A DNA stretch of 64,000 bases from Algoriphagus aestuarii (lineage in GTDB: Bacteria > Bacteroidota > Bacteroidia > Cytophagales > Cyclobacteriaceae), in the NCBI GenBank assembly GCA_017051695.1, contig JAFIDK010000005.1, forward strand, positions 372,001 to 436,000, written 5' to 3'. Made by a program: the position numbers and the translations under genes. The number at the start of each line of letters is the position of its first letter. Within the stretch, counting starts at the first letter, position 1. The notes under the pieces were generated by a model. That model had not been told where the DNA came from. It made no database searches and worked only from the letters and a program-made list of their open reading frames with translations. This document shows positions 7,925 through 16,216 of the stretch, piece after piece.

Positions 7925-9586
7925 TCATTTATTGAGCGCACCCAGAACTTCTGAGTCCCTATCATAAAGATCCTCTCTGAAATGTGCATTTCCTTTAGAA
8001 TCTGCCCAAAATGTCAAATAAACCAAAACAACAGGGATTTTCCTGTCTAGCTGTACTACCTTCTCCTGGCTTTGGTGCATGGCATTTTCTATTTTATCTA
8101 TGTTCCAATTTGGGTCATTTGCCAACAGGGCTTTGGCAAAATTCTGTGGGTTTTCAATTCGGATACATCCATGGCTCCTGGCCCGGTCATCCAAGGCAAA
8201 TAGAGAACGAGCATTGGTGTCGTGAATGTAGACATTGTGTTTATTAGGAAACATAAACTTTACCAAACCCAATGAGTTCCCTTCTCCCGGCTTTTGCCGA
8301 ATTAGATAAGGGAAAGACTTGGCATTCCAGTCTATCGAACCTGGATCCACCAATTTTCCGGAAGTAGTCACCACTTCCATATTTTTGGCAGAAATATAAT
8401 TTGGGTTTTTCCTGACACTTGGAATTATTTCACTACGGGTTATGGAATAGGGAATATTCCAATAAGGACTAAACACGATATAGCTCATCTCAGCCATAAA
8501 AATCGGTGTTTCGTGATACTTTTTACCTACAATGACCCGGGATGAAACCAGTGTGTCCAAATTCTTCAGATAGTCCAACTGGAAATTGGCAATATTAACC
8601 AGAATAAACTCTGCATTTTTCACAGTATCAGGAAGCCACCTTAACCGCTCCATATTTACCCTTGCCTTATCCAGTCGATCCTGTGGCGAATCATTGAAAA
8701 AAGATGCCGTCTGAGAACCGATGACACCATCTATTTCCAAACCGTTTATGCCCTGAAAATCCTTGATGGCATCCATCATGATCGAGTCGTATAATTTTTC
8801 GTTTTGGTAGGAATACTCCTCCAAAAGCTCGAAATAGATCAATCTCTCTCGGATTTGCGGAATCTGCGGATTGGATTCACCGACATGAATTGATTTACCA
8901 ACTTTTATTTTTTTCCAATTAAGTGTGTCTTCTTTGACTTTGGCGGTCAATTCCCGAATGACTTCCCTTCCTTTTTTATAAATACTGAACCGTGGGTAAA
9001 GTGATTCTAGGCTTTTTCGGATTGACTTTTTCTCAAGCGCTTCCTCTAGTAATTCCGGATAATCATGAACTGGGGTTTTCCGGGCTATTTCCCAGTCTTC
9101 ACCAAATTTTGAAGGGTCTACTTTACCGATTTCAAGGTTTTTAGCCAAATGGAAATAGGCATCACTCAAGAAAACATCCAGATCTGCCAGATCACCAGTT
9201 GCATTGGAGATGCCGTTTTTCTTGTTCTCTTCAAACGTGAGAAAAAAGGACTCAATCATCCCTAAATTATAATCCTCAGGAATCAATCCATCAAACTCCG
9301 CCTGTTTGATTTCAAACCTTAACTCATACGCTTCTTCGGTCAAGTATCCGTTTTTTGACCAGGCTTTTTCAAAAGCACGATTTGAATAAAAACGGATGAT
9401 TTCCTCAATGGTCAATAAGGACACATTTCGGATTTCAATTTTATCTTTGGGCTCATCAGACTCCATCCTGAAACGGATCAACTCATTAACTTCATCGTAG
9501 GATTGAGCTGACAATCCGTGACCTATTAAATAGAAAGTGAAAAAAAGAATTGTGAAAATTTTAAACTTCATCATACCAAAACTCAT
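7925..9586 (-). CDS. L,D-transpeptidase with peptidoglycan-binding domain (YcbB/LdtD type), paralogue 2
   Basis: 553 residues, colinear with the neighbouring 562-residue paralogue: signal peptide/anchor (KIFTILFFTFYLIGHGLSAQ), scaffold with FDGLIPEDYN, peptidoglycan-binding repeat (IRERLIYFE...LEIDGVIGSQT), then PYWNIPYSI, VYIHDTNARSLF and SHGCIRI with Cys474. The start codon overlaps the kdsA stop as ATGA, so it is the last gene of the kdsC-kdsA operon. Starting at Met5 or Met6 is an alternative that fits the signal peptide equally well. Confidence 0.92.
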   Translation of the reverse strand: MSFGMMKFKIFTILFFTFYLIGHGLSAQSYDEVNELIRFRMESDEPKDKIEIRNVSLLTIEEIIRFYSNRAFEKAWSKNGYLTEEAYELRFEIKQAEFDGLIPEDYNLGMIESFFLTFEENKKNGISNATGDLADLDVFLSDAYFHLAKNLEIGKVDPSKFGEDWEIARKTPVHDYPELLEEALEKKSIRKSLESLYPRFSIYKKGREVIRELTAKVKEDTLNWKKIKVGKSIHVGESNPQIPQIRERLIYFELLEEYSYQNEKLYDSIMMDAIKDFQGINGLEIDGVIGSQTASFFNDSPQDRLDKARVNMERLRWLPDTVKNAEFILVNIANFQLDYLKNLDTLVSSRVIVGKKYHETPIFMAEMSYIVFSPYWNIPYSITRSEIIPSVRKNPNYISAKNMEVVTTSGKLVDPGSIDWNAKSFPYLIRQKPGEGNSLGLVKFMFPNKHNVYIHDTNARSLFALDDRARSHGCIRIENPQNFAKALLANDPNWNIDKIENAMHQSQEKVVQLDRKIPVVLVYLTFWADSKGNAHFREDLYDRDSEVLGALNK

Positions 9587-10431
9587 TGAATTTGAAAATC
9601 CTGGTACTTTCTACCAATGGTCCAAGCCTCTTTAAGCATCTCCAAAAAGTCGCCCATTCGATGAAGTGGAATTAAATTAGGCCCATCACTTAGCGCTTTT
9701 GCAGGTTCTGGATGTGTTTCGATAAAAAACCCATCAATTCCTGTACCTGCTGCAGCTCTTGCCAAAATCGGAGCAAATTCCCGCTGGCCTCCAGAAGTTC
9801 CCCCTTGTCCACCAGGCTGCTGTACAGAATGGGTTATATCAAAAACCACCGGGGCAAACTGGCGCATTATCGGCAACCCCCGCATGTCTACTACTAGATT
9901 ATGGTACCCTAATGAAAATCCTCTCTCAGTCAGGCATACATTTTCATTTCCGGTAGATCTTACTTTTGTCACGGCATATTGCATGTCTTCAGGAGCCATG
10001 AATTGACCTCTTTTGATTTTCACAGCTTTTCCGGTTTCTCCAGCGGCAAGCAAAAGATCTGTTTGTCGGCAAAGAAAAGCTGGAATCTGAAGCACATCCA
10101 CTACTTCTGCCACCTCTTTTGCCTGGTAGCTTTCATGAATGTCAGTTACTAAAGGGACATTAAGGGCATCGCCCACCCTTTGTAATACTTCCAGGGATTT
10201 ATCCATCCCAATACTTCTAAAAGAACCAGAAGATGTCCTGTTGGCCTTATCAAAGGAAGCTTTGAAAACATATGAAAACCCGTGTTCTTCGGCCCAGGTT
10301 TTAACTTTGGTACCGATTTCTAAACAGATATCATAACTTTCTACTGCACAAGGCCCTGAAAAAAGTACCGGTTTTTCCTCACCTAAAATCACCTTGTCTG
10401 TGATTTTCATGGGTTGGGTATTTCTGATCAT
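9583..10431 (-). CDS. kdsA: 3-deoxy-8-phosphooctulonate synthase
   Basis: Condenses phosphoenolpyruvate with arabinose 5-phosphate to KDO 8-phosphate for lipopolysaccharide inner core. 282 residues with the expected blocks SGPCAVES, FKASFDKANRTS, VPLVTDIHE, IPAFLCRQTDLL, KRGQFMAPEDM, FDITHSVQQPGG and FIETHPEP. Cys28 in SGPC marks the metal-dependent class; the E. coli enzyme has Asn at this position. Both ends overlap neighbours as ATGA (kdsC upstream, L,D-transpeptidase downstream), indicating translational coupling. Met8 is a possible alternative start. Confidence 0.97.
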   Translation of the reverse strand: MIRNTQPMKITDKVILGEEKPVLFSGPCAVESYDICLEIGTKVKTWAEEHGFSYVFKASFDKANRTSSGSFRSIGMDKSLEVLQRVGDALNVPLVTDIHESYQAKEVAEVVDVLQIPAFLCRQTDLLLAAGETGKAVKIKRGQFMAPEDMQYAVTKVRSTGNENVCLTERGFSLGYHNLVVDMRGLPIMRQFAPVVFDITHSVQQPGGQGGTSGGQREFAPILARAAAGTGIDGFFIETHPEPAKALSDGPNLIPLHRMGDFLEMLKEAWTIGRKYQDFQIQ

Positions 10432-11003
10432 GCTTCTTTTTTGGTTAAATTTTCAATGATAGGAACAAGTAGTCCCTTGGAATGTAAAATAAGGTCAGCC
10501 GTTTCTCTAAAAACTCCATCACCACCTTTATAATTGGACACCCAATGTGCAAAAGGTTTGATATATTCTACTGCATCTTTTGGGCAAACAGCCAAACCAA
10601 CTTTGCTCAAAATAGGTAAATCGATCAAGTCATCTCCAATGTAAGCTACCGTGTCCAGATCAATCTCCATCGTTTCCAATAGATCATTTAGTTTTTTACC
10701 CTTGTCTTTGACTCCATGATAATGAAAATCAAATTTCAACTCCTCACAGCGATTCATCACAACTTGAGATTCCCGACCTGTGATGGCACCTACTAAAATT
10801 CCTGATTTTCTCAGGTATTTCACAATCTGACCATCTTTTACATTGTATTTTTTAAATTCCAGAGCCCGATCATCATAGATGATTCCCCCATCTGTCATTA
10901 CTCCGTCGATGTCAGTAATCAGGAGTTTGATTGCATTTGCCTTTTGCCAGACATTTTCGGGAACAGAGGCAAAATAGGTTTTGATTACTTCTTCTGTTTC
11001 CAT
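10428..11003 (-). CDS. kdsC: 3-deoxy-D-manno-octulosonate 8-phosphate phosphatase
   Basis: 191-residue HAD-family phosphatase without a cap domain. Motif I is LLITDIDGVMTDG, followed by the KdsC-type strand-turn (YDDRALEFKKYNVKDG), motif II AITGRES and motifs III/IV (K..K, YIGDDLIDLPIL). It removes phosphate from KDO 8-phosphate, the product of the downstream kdsA. The start overlaps the end of the GNAT-nitrilase gene by 19 bp and the stop overlaps the kdsA start by 4 bp. Confidence 0.95.
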   Translation of the reverse strand: METEEVIKTYFASVPENVWQKANAIKLLITDIDGVMTDGGIIYDDRALEFKKYNVKDGQIVKYLRKSGILVGAITGRESQVVMNRCEELKFDFHYHGVKDKGKKLNDLLETMEIDLDTVAYIGDDLIDLPILSKVGLAVCPKDAVEYIKPFAHWVSNYKGGDGVFRETADLILHSKGLLVPIIENLTKKEA

Positions 11004-12526
11004 TGAATTGAATAAAGGTCTAATCTTCTTTGTTCTAAATTTCTCACACTTCCGGCTTTTCTCTGTTTGGTCAATAAATCCAAATCCACATCAGCCACTA
11101 TTATCGTCTCTTCATTTTCGGATGCCTGAGCCACTACTGCATCATGTGGGAAGGAGAAATCAGAAGGAGAGAAAATTGCTGCTTGTGAATACTGGATATC
11201 CATGTTTTCCACCTTTGGCAGGTTCCCAACTGAACCTGTGATCGCCACATAGCATTCGTTTTCAATCGCCCTGGATTTGGCACAGGTGTTTACCCTTAGG
11301 AAAGCATTTTTTGTATCGGTCCAGAAAGGGACAAATAAAATATCCATCTCCTGCTCGGCCAAGATTCTTCCCAATTCAGGAAACTCGACATCATAGCAAA
11401 TCAAAATACCGATCCTTCCTGCATCCGTATCAAAAACATTAATACCATTTCCGCCCTGAAGCCCCCAATAGGCTGCTTCATCTGGGGTGATATGCAATTT
11501 GTACTGCTTGGCTTGTGTCCCATCTCTTCTGCAGAGATAACTCACGTTTCTCAATTTTTTCCCATCGTACTCAGGCATAGATCCTCCGATGACATTCACG
11601 TTATAAGACACCGCCAAATCACTCATTCTTGAGACAATTTCATCGGTATAATCTGCCAGATTCCGGATCGCCTCCGAGGCATCCATGTCATTGAATTCGG
11701 CCAACAAAGGCGCATTGAAAAACTCAGGCAACAAACAGAAATCCGACTTATAGCCAGAAACTGTGTCCACAAAAAACTCCACTTGCTGCATCAGGTCATC
11801 GACATTGGAAAAACGACGCATTTTCCATTGTACCAGCCCAAGACGGACGATAGACTTTTTATTGCCTATGAGCTTTTCATCTTTCTCATAATAGATATTG
11901 ATCCATTCGAGCAGAGTAGCATAAGCGCGGGAATCGGTATCTTCTGGTAAATATTTGGTAATGACTTTTCTGACGTGAAATTCATTTGCCAATTGAAAAG
12001 AAAGCACCGAATCAAAAATCTCTTTATTCTTGACCAAGTCAATGTATTTACGCGGAGTCATTTCATCTGCATAATTGGCATAGCCGGGGATTCTTCCTCC
12101 TGCGATAATTGACCTAAGGTTGAGATTTTCGCAAAGCTCCTTTCTTGCGTCATAAAGCCTCCTACCGATCCTCATCCCCCGATATTCTTTGTCAACAAAG
12201 ACATCTGTACCATATAAAGTATCTCCGTCATCGCTGTGGGTGTCAAATTTGCCATAGCCGGTGATTTCATCATAGGTATGATTATCCCCAAACTGAGCAT
12301 AATCCACAATCAAACTCAGGGCTGCCGCAACGACTTTCCCATTATCCTCGATGCAGATCTGACCTTCGGGGAATGCTCGTAATTGGTTTTTCAATTCTTC
12401 TTTAGTCCAGGCTCCACCTGGATTTTTGTAGATTGAAGTCATAATAGCCCGGATGTCATCGTAATCCGAAAGCTTGATATTCCGTAACCTGAGCCTATGT
12501 TCAAGTTCTTCTTTATTCTTACTCAT
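10985..12526 (-). CDS. Bifunctional GNAT acetyltransferase / carbon-nitrogen hydrolase
   Basis: 513 residues in two parts. Residues 10-215 are a GNAT domain (LRNIKLSDYDDI, VDKEYRGMRIGRRLYDARKE as the acetyl-CoA loop). Residues 225-510 are a nitrilase-superfamily amidase with the complete triad: Glu268 in LLPEFF, Lys343 in YKLHITPDE and Cys377 in ILICYDVEFPE. Fused proteins of this kind are known in several bacteria, but the substrate is not. It heads the operon that continues into kdsC, kdsA and an L,D-transpeptidase, with coding overlaps. Confidence 0.92.
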   Translation of the reverse strand: MSKNKEELEHRLRLRNIKLSDYDDIRAIMTSIYKNPGGAWTKEELKNQLRAFPEGQICIEDNGKVVAAALSLIVDYAQFGDNHTYDEITGYGKFDTHSDDGDTLYGTDVFVDKEYRGMRIGRRLYDARKELCENLNLRSIIAGGRIPGYANYADEMTPRKYIDLVKNKEIFDSVLSFQLANEFHVRKVITKYLPEDTDSRAYATLLEWINIYYEKDEKLIGNKKSIVRLGLVQWKMRRFSNVDDLMQQVEFFVDTVSGYKSDFCLLPEFFNAPLLAEFNDMDASEAIRNLADYTDEIVSRMSDLAVSYNVNVIGGSMPEYDGKKLRNVSYLCRRDGTQAKQYKLHITPDEAAYWGLQGGNGINVFDTDAGRIGILICYDVEFPELGRILAEQEMDILFVPFWTDTKNAFLRVNTCAKSRAIENECYVAITGSVGNLPKVENMDIQYSQAAIFSPSDFSFPHDAVVAQASENEETIIVADVDLDLLTKQRKAGSVRNLEQRRLDLYSIQWKQKK

Positions 12527-12692
12527 ATGCCAAAATTAACAAAATCCAGTCCATCGTTTTAAAAGAATCGTATTTTCGATCTTAAAACAGAATAATCTAC
12601 TGAACTTCAAAAGTGAGTTAAATATAAATAGTTTAATGTCCTTATTCTCAATATTTTTAAAATCGAAATTTCGATAAAGTAGCCGAATTTCC

Positions 12693-13595
12693 ATGCAAGA
12701 AAGTCTAAATCAAGTAGCAAAAGAAAAAGCTCAATCATTTATAGAATGGTTCCAAGAGCTAATGAATTACAGTCTGTTTAATCTTGGCGAGTCCAAATTA
12801 ACCATCGGATTGGTCCTCACATTGGCGATTTCATTTATTGCTCTTTTTATTGTGACCGAATGGATTAGACGTTTTATGGTCCATCGGGTTTTGAAACGAT
12901 ACCAAATCGATGTAGGTACGAAACAATCGATCGGCACCATGATCAAATACCTGCTGATCCTAGCAGGTATCTTTTCAATCCTCCAGACCAATGGAATAGA
13001 CCTTAGTGCTTTTGGGATTTTGGCAGGTGCGCTGGGTGTAGGTATCGGTTTTGGTCTACAGAATATTACCAACAACTTCATCAGTGGCCTGATCATCCTA
13101 TTTGAGCAGCCTATCAAAGTCGGGGATAGAATCGAGGTTGGAGATGTCACCGGAGATGTGATAAAAATCTCAGCACGATCCACCATGATCGTCACCAATG
13201 ACAACATCACGATCATCGTCCCTAACAGCCAATTCATTGACAGTCAAGTCATCAACTGGTCACATAACGAGCGAAAAATCCGATTTAATTTCCCAGTTGG
13301 TGTTTCTTATAAGGAAGACCCTGAAAAAGTACGGGCCATCTTATTAGAAGTAGCCAAAGCCAATAAAGGGGTTTTAAATCAACCGGAGCCGGATGTTTTG
13401 TTTGAAGATTATGGGGATAGTAGCATCAATTTCAACCTTCGGGTATGGACATCAGAATACATCAACCGACCCAAAATTCTTAAAAGCCAGCTTTATTACG
13501 AGATCTTTAGAAGATTTGGTGAAGTCGGTATCGAAATCCCATTTCCTCAAAGAGATCTGCATCTGCGATCCGGGTTTGAAAATATCATTAAATAG
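12693..13595 (+). CDS. MscS-family mechanosensitive channel
   Basis: 300 residues. Transmembrane helices lie near 38-60 and 90-115; the pore-lining helix is Gly/Ala-rich (AFGILAGALGVGIGFGLQN), followed directly by ITNNFISGLIILFEQPIKVGDRIEV, the hallmark of the small-conductance MscS fold, and a cytoplasmic beta/alpha-beta domain (NDNITIIVPNSQF, FNFPVGVSY). It relieves turgor at hypo-osmotic shock. It is divergent from the GNAT-nitrilase operon and stands before the DUF6089 gene, 53 bp upstream of it. Confidence 0.92.
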   Translation: MQESLNQVAKEKAQSFIEWFQELMNYSLFNLGESKLTIGLVLTLAISFIALFIVTEWIRRFMVHRVLKRYQIDVGTKQSIGTMIKYLLILAGIFSILQTNGIDLSAFGILAGALGVGIGFGLQNITNNFISGLIILFEQPIKVGDRIEVGDVTGDVIKISARSTMIVTNDNITIIVPNSQFIDSQVINWSHNERKIRFNFPVGVSYKEDPEKVRAILLEVAKANKGVLNQPEPDVLFEDYGDSSINFNLRVWTSEYINRPKILKSQLYYEIFRRFGEVGIEIPFPQRDLHLRSGFENIIK

Positions 13596-13648
13596 GCTAT
13601 TTTTCGCCTAGTTTCAAACATTTCGCATAAGAAAGCCTGGGGTTCTTC

Positions 13649-14572
13649 ATGAAAAAACTGTTATTCATAGTATTCTTTTTATGCACTTGGACCGCCCAAT
13701 CCCAGAGCTTTTATCGCTATAGATTTGAAGAGCCTTGGTCCATCGGGGCCAGTATAGGACCTACTCAGTATTTTGGGGAATTGTATTCCTTTTGGAAATA
13801 TCAAGAAGGTGTCCAACCGGATTGGAATGTCACATTTTCGGTTCGGAGAACTATCGGAACCAACCTTCGGGCAAGGCTGGAAGGCACCTATTATAAAATG
13901 TCTGGTGCTGATGAACCGTCAGATCCAAGAGCCTATCGGTTTCCCAGAAACCTGACCTTCCGGGCTAAAAACTGGGAGGTTTCCAGCATTTTTGAATACC
14001 ATTGGCACCCGGTCAAAGTACCCAATATCCATAGACCGCTTTGGAACCCCTATATTTTTGCTGGCTTAGCATTATCGACGAATAATCCTGAAACTCAACT
14101 GGATGGTGAATGGGTGGACTTACGACCATTACAATTAGAAAACAACCCCTACGAACGCTATATCCTGGCTTTCCCAATGGGATTAGGACTCAAATATAAG
14201 TTGAATGTGTATATGGACCTGACATTTGAAGGGAATTATCGGTTCACACTCACCGATTACATGGATGATATCTCTGCTTATAATGTGAGTGAGTTTTACC
14301 TGGACCTAGTGGAAGATTATGTAGATGGATCAAATCCTGATCGACTGAGATTAGCGATCAGAAACCCCAGATATCTGGACGATAACGGCATGCCTGATGT
14401 CGACAAAATTTTACAAAGCAATGGCCGGATCAGGAGAGGATCTGGACTAAGACACCGCTTTGATGGGTATATGACCATCAATGTAGGATTGGAAATCCAC
14501 TTATCTGAGGACATTTTCCAAAACTGGATCTTCAGGGATAGAATCTACGAGAAGCGGTTCAGATTCTGGTAG
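13649..14572 (+). CDS. DUF6089-like outer-membrane beta-barrel protein
   Basis: 307 residues with a cleavable signal peptide (LLFIVFFLCTWTAQSQS). The mature protein starts with WSIGASIGPTQYFGELY and contains repeated amphipathic strands, WNPYIFAGLAL and LAFPMGLGLKYKL, typical of the DUF6089 porin-like family in Bacteroidetes, with a terminal strand rich in Phe/Arg. Role unknown; probably a structural barrel. It may be read with the MscS gene. Confidence 0.78.
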   Translation: MKKLLFIVFFLCTWTAQSQSFYRYRFEEPWSIGASIGPTQYFGELYSFWKYQEGVQPDWNVTFSVRRTIGTNLRARLEGTYYKMSGADEPSDPRAYRFPRNLTFRAKNWEVSSIFEYHWHPVKVPNIHRPLWNPYIFAGLALSTNNPETQLDGEWVDLRPLQLENNPYERYILAFPMGLGLKYKLNVYMDLTFEGNYRFTLTDYMDDISAYNVSEFYLDLVEDYVDGSNPDRLRLAIRNPRYLDDNGMPDVDKILQSNGRIRRGSGLRHRFDGYMTINVGLEIHLSEDIFQNWIFRDRIYEKRFRFW

Positions 14573-14604
14573 AAAGGAATCAATAGTCTCGATCTACCTG
14601 TTTT

Positions 14605-15066
14605 TTAAAGATCCAATTCCATTTTAACATCACAACGACAATATTTACCAGCTTCTGGTACAGTCTCTGAGAAACCCAATTTTTTATAAATATGGAGAGC
14701 TGGCTGCAGCTTGGTGCTGCTATAAAGGACTAATTTCCTCCCTCCCATCTCTTTGGCTTTTTCGATGATAGCCTTTCCTAAAAACATCCCGATACCTTTG
14801 CCCTGAGCACTTTGCTTCACTCCCATTTTTACCATCTCATAGACTCCTTCGGTTACTTTTGCCAAGCCCACAGTACCCACTATTTCGTCTCCCAGCTTCG
14901 CAAAAATGATATCTCCGCCCGTCTCGATAATCGTTTTCTCAGGGTTTTCTAATTGCTCAATATCAAAAGGTTCCAGTGAAAAATACTCCTGAACCCAGGT
15001 TTTATTGATGGTCTCAAATTCAGATTTCAAATCAGAAGAAAATGGGACAACAGCTAGCTCATTCAT
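14605..15066 (-). CDS. GNAT family N-acetyltransferase
   Basis: 153 residues with a clear GNAT core: AKLGDEIVGTVGL, YEMVKMGVKQSAQGKGIGMFLGKAIIEKA (acetyl-CoA-binding loop QGKGIG) and LVLYSSTKLQPALHIYKKLGF. Related annotated proteins are often called MarR-associated or small-molecule acetyltransferases; the substrate is not predictable. It is convergent with the DUF6089 gene and divergent from the RidA-like gene. Confidence 0.88.
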   Translation of the reverse strand: MNELAVVPFSSDLKSEFETINKTWVQEYFSLEPFDIEQLENPEKTIIETGGDIIFAKLGDEIVGTVGLAKVTEGVYEMVKMGVKQSAQGKGIGMFLGKAIIEKAKEMGGRKLVLYSSTKLQPALHIYKKLGFSETVPEAGKYCRCDVKMELDL

Positions 15067-15140
15067 AGAAATTGGGATTGAATAGACTGTAAAAGTAATT
15101 AGAATAGCTTAGCTTAGGAATACTAAACATCAACCAAATC

Positions 15141-15653
15141 ATGAACTTAAAACAAATACTTTTCATCATGGCAATGGCGTTTTGCCTTCCTCTTATTTCT
15201 TACGCACAAAATCCTGAAGCCAAAATCAAAGAATTGGGAATCACGCTGCCTGAAGTAGGTCAACCAATGGGCACTTATGTGAAGTGGAGACAAGTTGGAA
15301 ACGTGATTTATCTTGCCGGAAATGGTCCGGATGTTTTTGGTAAGGTAGGTGCAGATCTAACAGTCGAAGAAGGCTATCAAGCTGCCAGAGAAACAGGAAT
15401 TGAAATCCTGGCAGTCCTCAAAGCTGCTACAGGCGGAGATTTGAGTAGGATCAAGCAGTTTGTAAAAGTTTTGGGAATGGTCAATTCTGCTCCTGATTTC
15501 ACCAAGCACCCTGCTGTCATCAATGGTTTTTCAGATCTAATGGTGGAAGTATTTGGAGAAGCAGGAAAGCATGCCCGATCTGCTGTAGGTGTGGCTGCTT
15601 TGCCAAATGATATTGCTGTTGAGATCGAGGTAATCGTCGAACTGAAAGACTAA
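15141..15653 (+). CDS. Exported RidA-family (YjgF) protein
   Basis: 170 residues: a signal peptide (ILFIMAMAFCLPLISYAQ), then a Rid fold (VGNVIYLAGNGPD, QAARETGIEILAVLKAATGGDLSRIKQFVKVLGMVNS, GEAGKHARSAVGVAALPNDIAVEIEVIVE). Classical RidA deaminates enamine/imine intermediates in the cytoplasm; this copy is predicted to be exported. The Arg that RidA carries just before LPxD (E. coli Arg105) is replaced by Ala here, so deaminase activity is doubtful. It ends 2 bp from the convergent ogt gene. Confidence 0.85.
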   Translation: MNLKQILFIMAMAFCLPLISYAQNPEAKIKELGITLPEVGQPMGTYVKWRQVGNVIYLAGNGPDVFGKVGADLTVEEGYQAARETGIEILAVLKAATGGDLSRIKQFVKVLGMVNSAPDFTKHPAVINGFSDLMVEVFGEAGKHARSAVGVAALPNDIAVEIEVIVELKD

Positions 15654-15655
15654 GC

Positions 15656-16120
15656 TCAAAACAAGCTCTGCTGCACAGCAAATCCTTCTAGCTCCAGCAG
15701 CGCTTGTTTTATTTTCAATCCCCCTGCATAGCCGGTTAATTGTCCGTTGGTGCCAATGATGCGATGACAAGGCAAGATCACCAATACGGGATTCGCTCCT
15801 ATTGCTGCTCCTACAGCACGAATTGCAGCGGGATTGCCAAGCTTTTGAGAAAGCTTCATATAAGTTGTAGTCTGGCCAAAAGGAATCTCATTGACAGCCT
15901 CCCATACACTCTTCTGAAAATCCGTTCCCTTCAATTCAAGAGCTAGGTCAAATACTTTTCTTTTGCCTGAAAAATACTCCTCTAGCTGATTTTTCACATC
16001 AGCCACCATTCCTTCCAAAGGCTCTTCACTGACCGGATCCTCGGTAAATTGAAGTCGGACAAGCTTCCCGTCTTCAAGTTCGATAAGCATATTTCCCAGG
16101 GTTGAAGTTATAATTGGCAT
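15656..16120 (-). CDS. ogt: Methylated-DNA--[protein]-cysteine S-methyltransferase
   Basis: 154 residues. Direct repair of O6-methylguanine by transfer to Cys118 in the invariant PCHRIIG motif; the winged-helix part (FQKSVWEAVNEIPFGQTTTYMKLS...RAVGAAIGANP) and GYAGGLKIKQALLELE are complete. The short N-terminal RNase-H-like domain fits Ogt. Upstream of the start, at 37-53 bp, is an 11-bp-phased pair of TATTTC hexamers shared with the S24 regulator, dinB and dnaE regions, which suggests shared control. Confidence 0.93.
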   Translation of the reverse strand: MPIITSTLGNMLIELEDGKLVRLQFTEDPVSEEPLEGMVADVKNQLEEYFSGKRKVFDLALELKGTDFQKSVWEAVNEIPFGQTTTYMKLSQKLGNPAAIRAVGAAIGANPVLVILPCHRIIGTNGQLTGYAGGLKIKQALLELEGFAVQQSLF

Positions 16121-16156
16121 GGATTGACTATTGTTTTCTAAATGTATAAGTAAAAG

Positions 16157-16208
16157 TATTTCAACTGTATTTCAACGAGCGCAGTGAGGTGTATTTCCAT
16201 TGTTTTGT
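16157..16208. repeat. GARATA module upstream of ogt
   Basis: Reads TATTTC at 16157, again 11 bp later (16168) and 24 bp after that (16192), with a degenerate fourth copy 11 bp further on. On the minus strand this is the GARATA grammar found around dinB and dnaE. The 18-bp spacer contains GAGCGCAGTGAG. It lies between the ogt start and the end of the S24 regulator gene. Operator function is inferred. Confidence 0.6.
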
Positions 16209-16216
16209 TTAATAGA

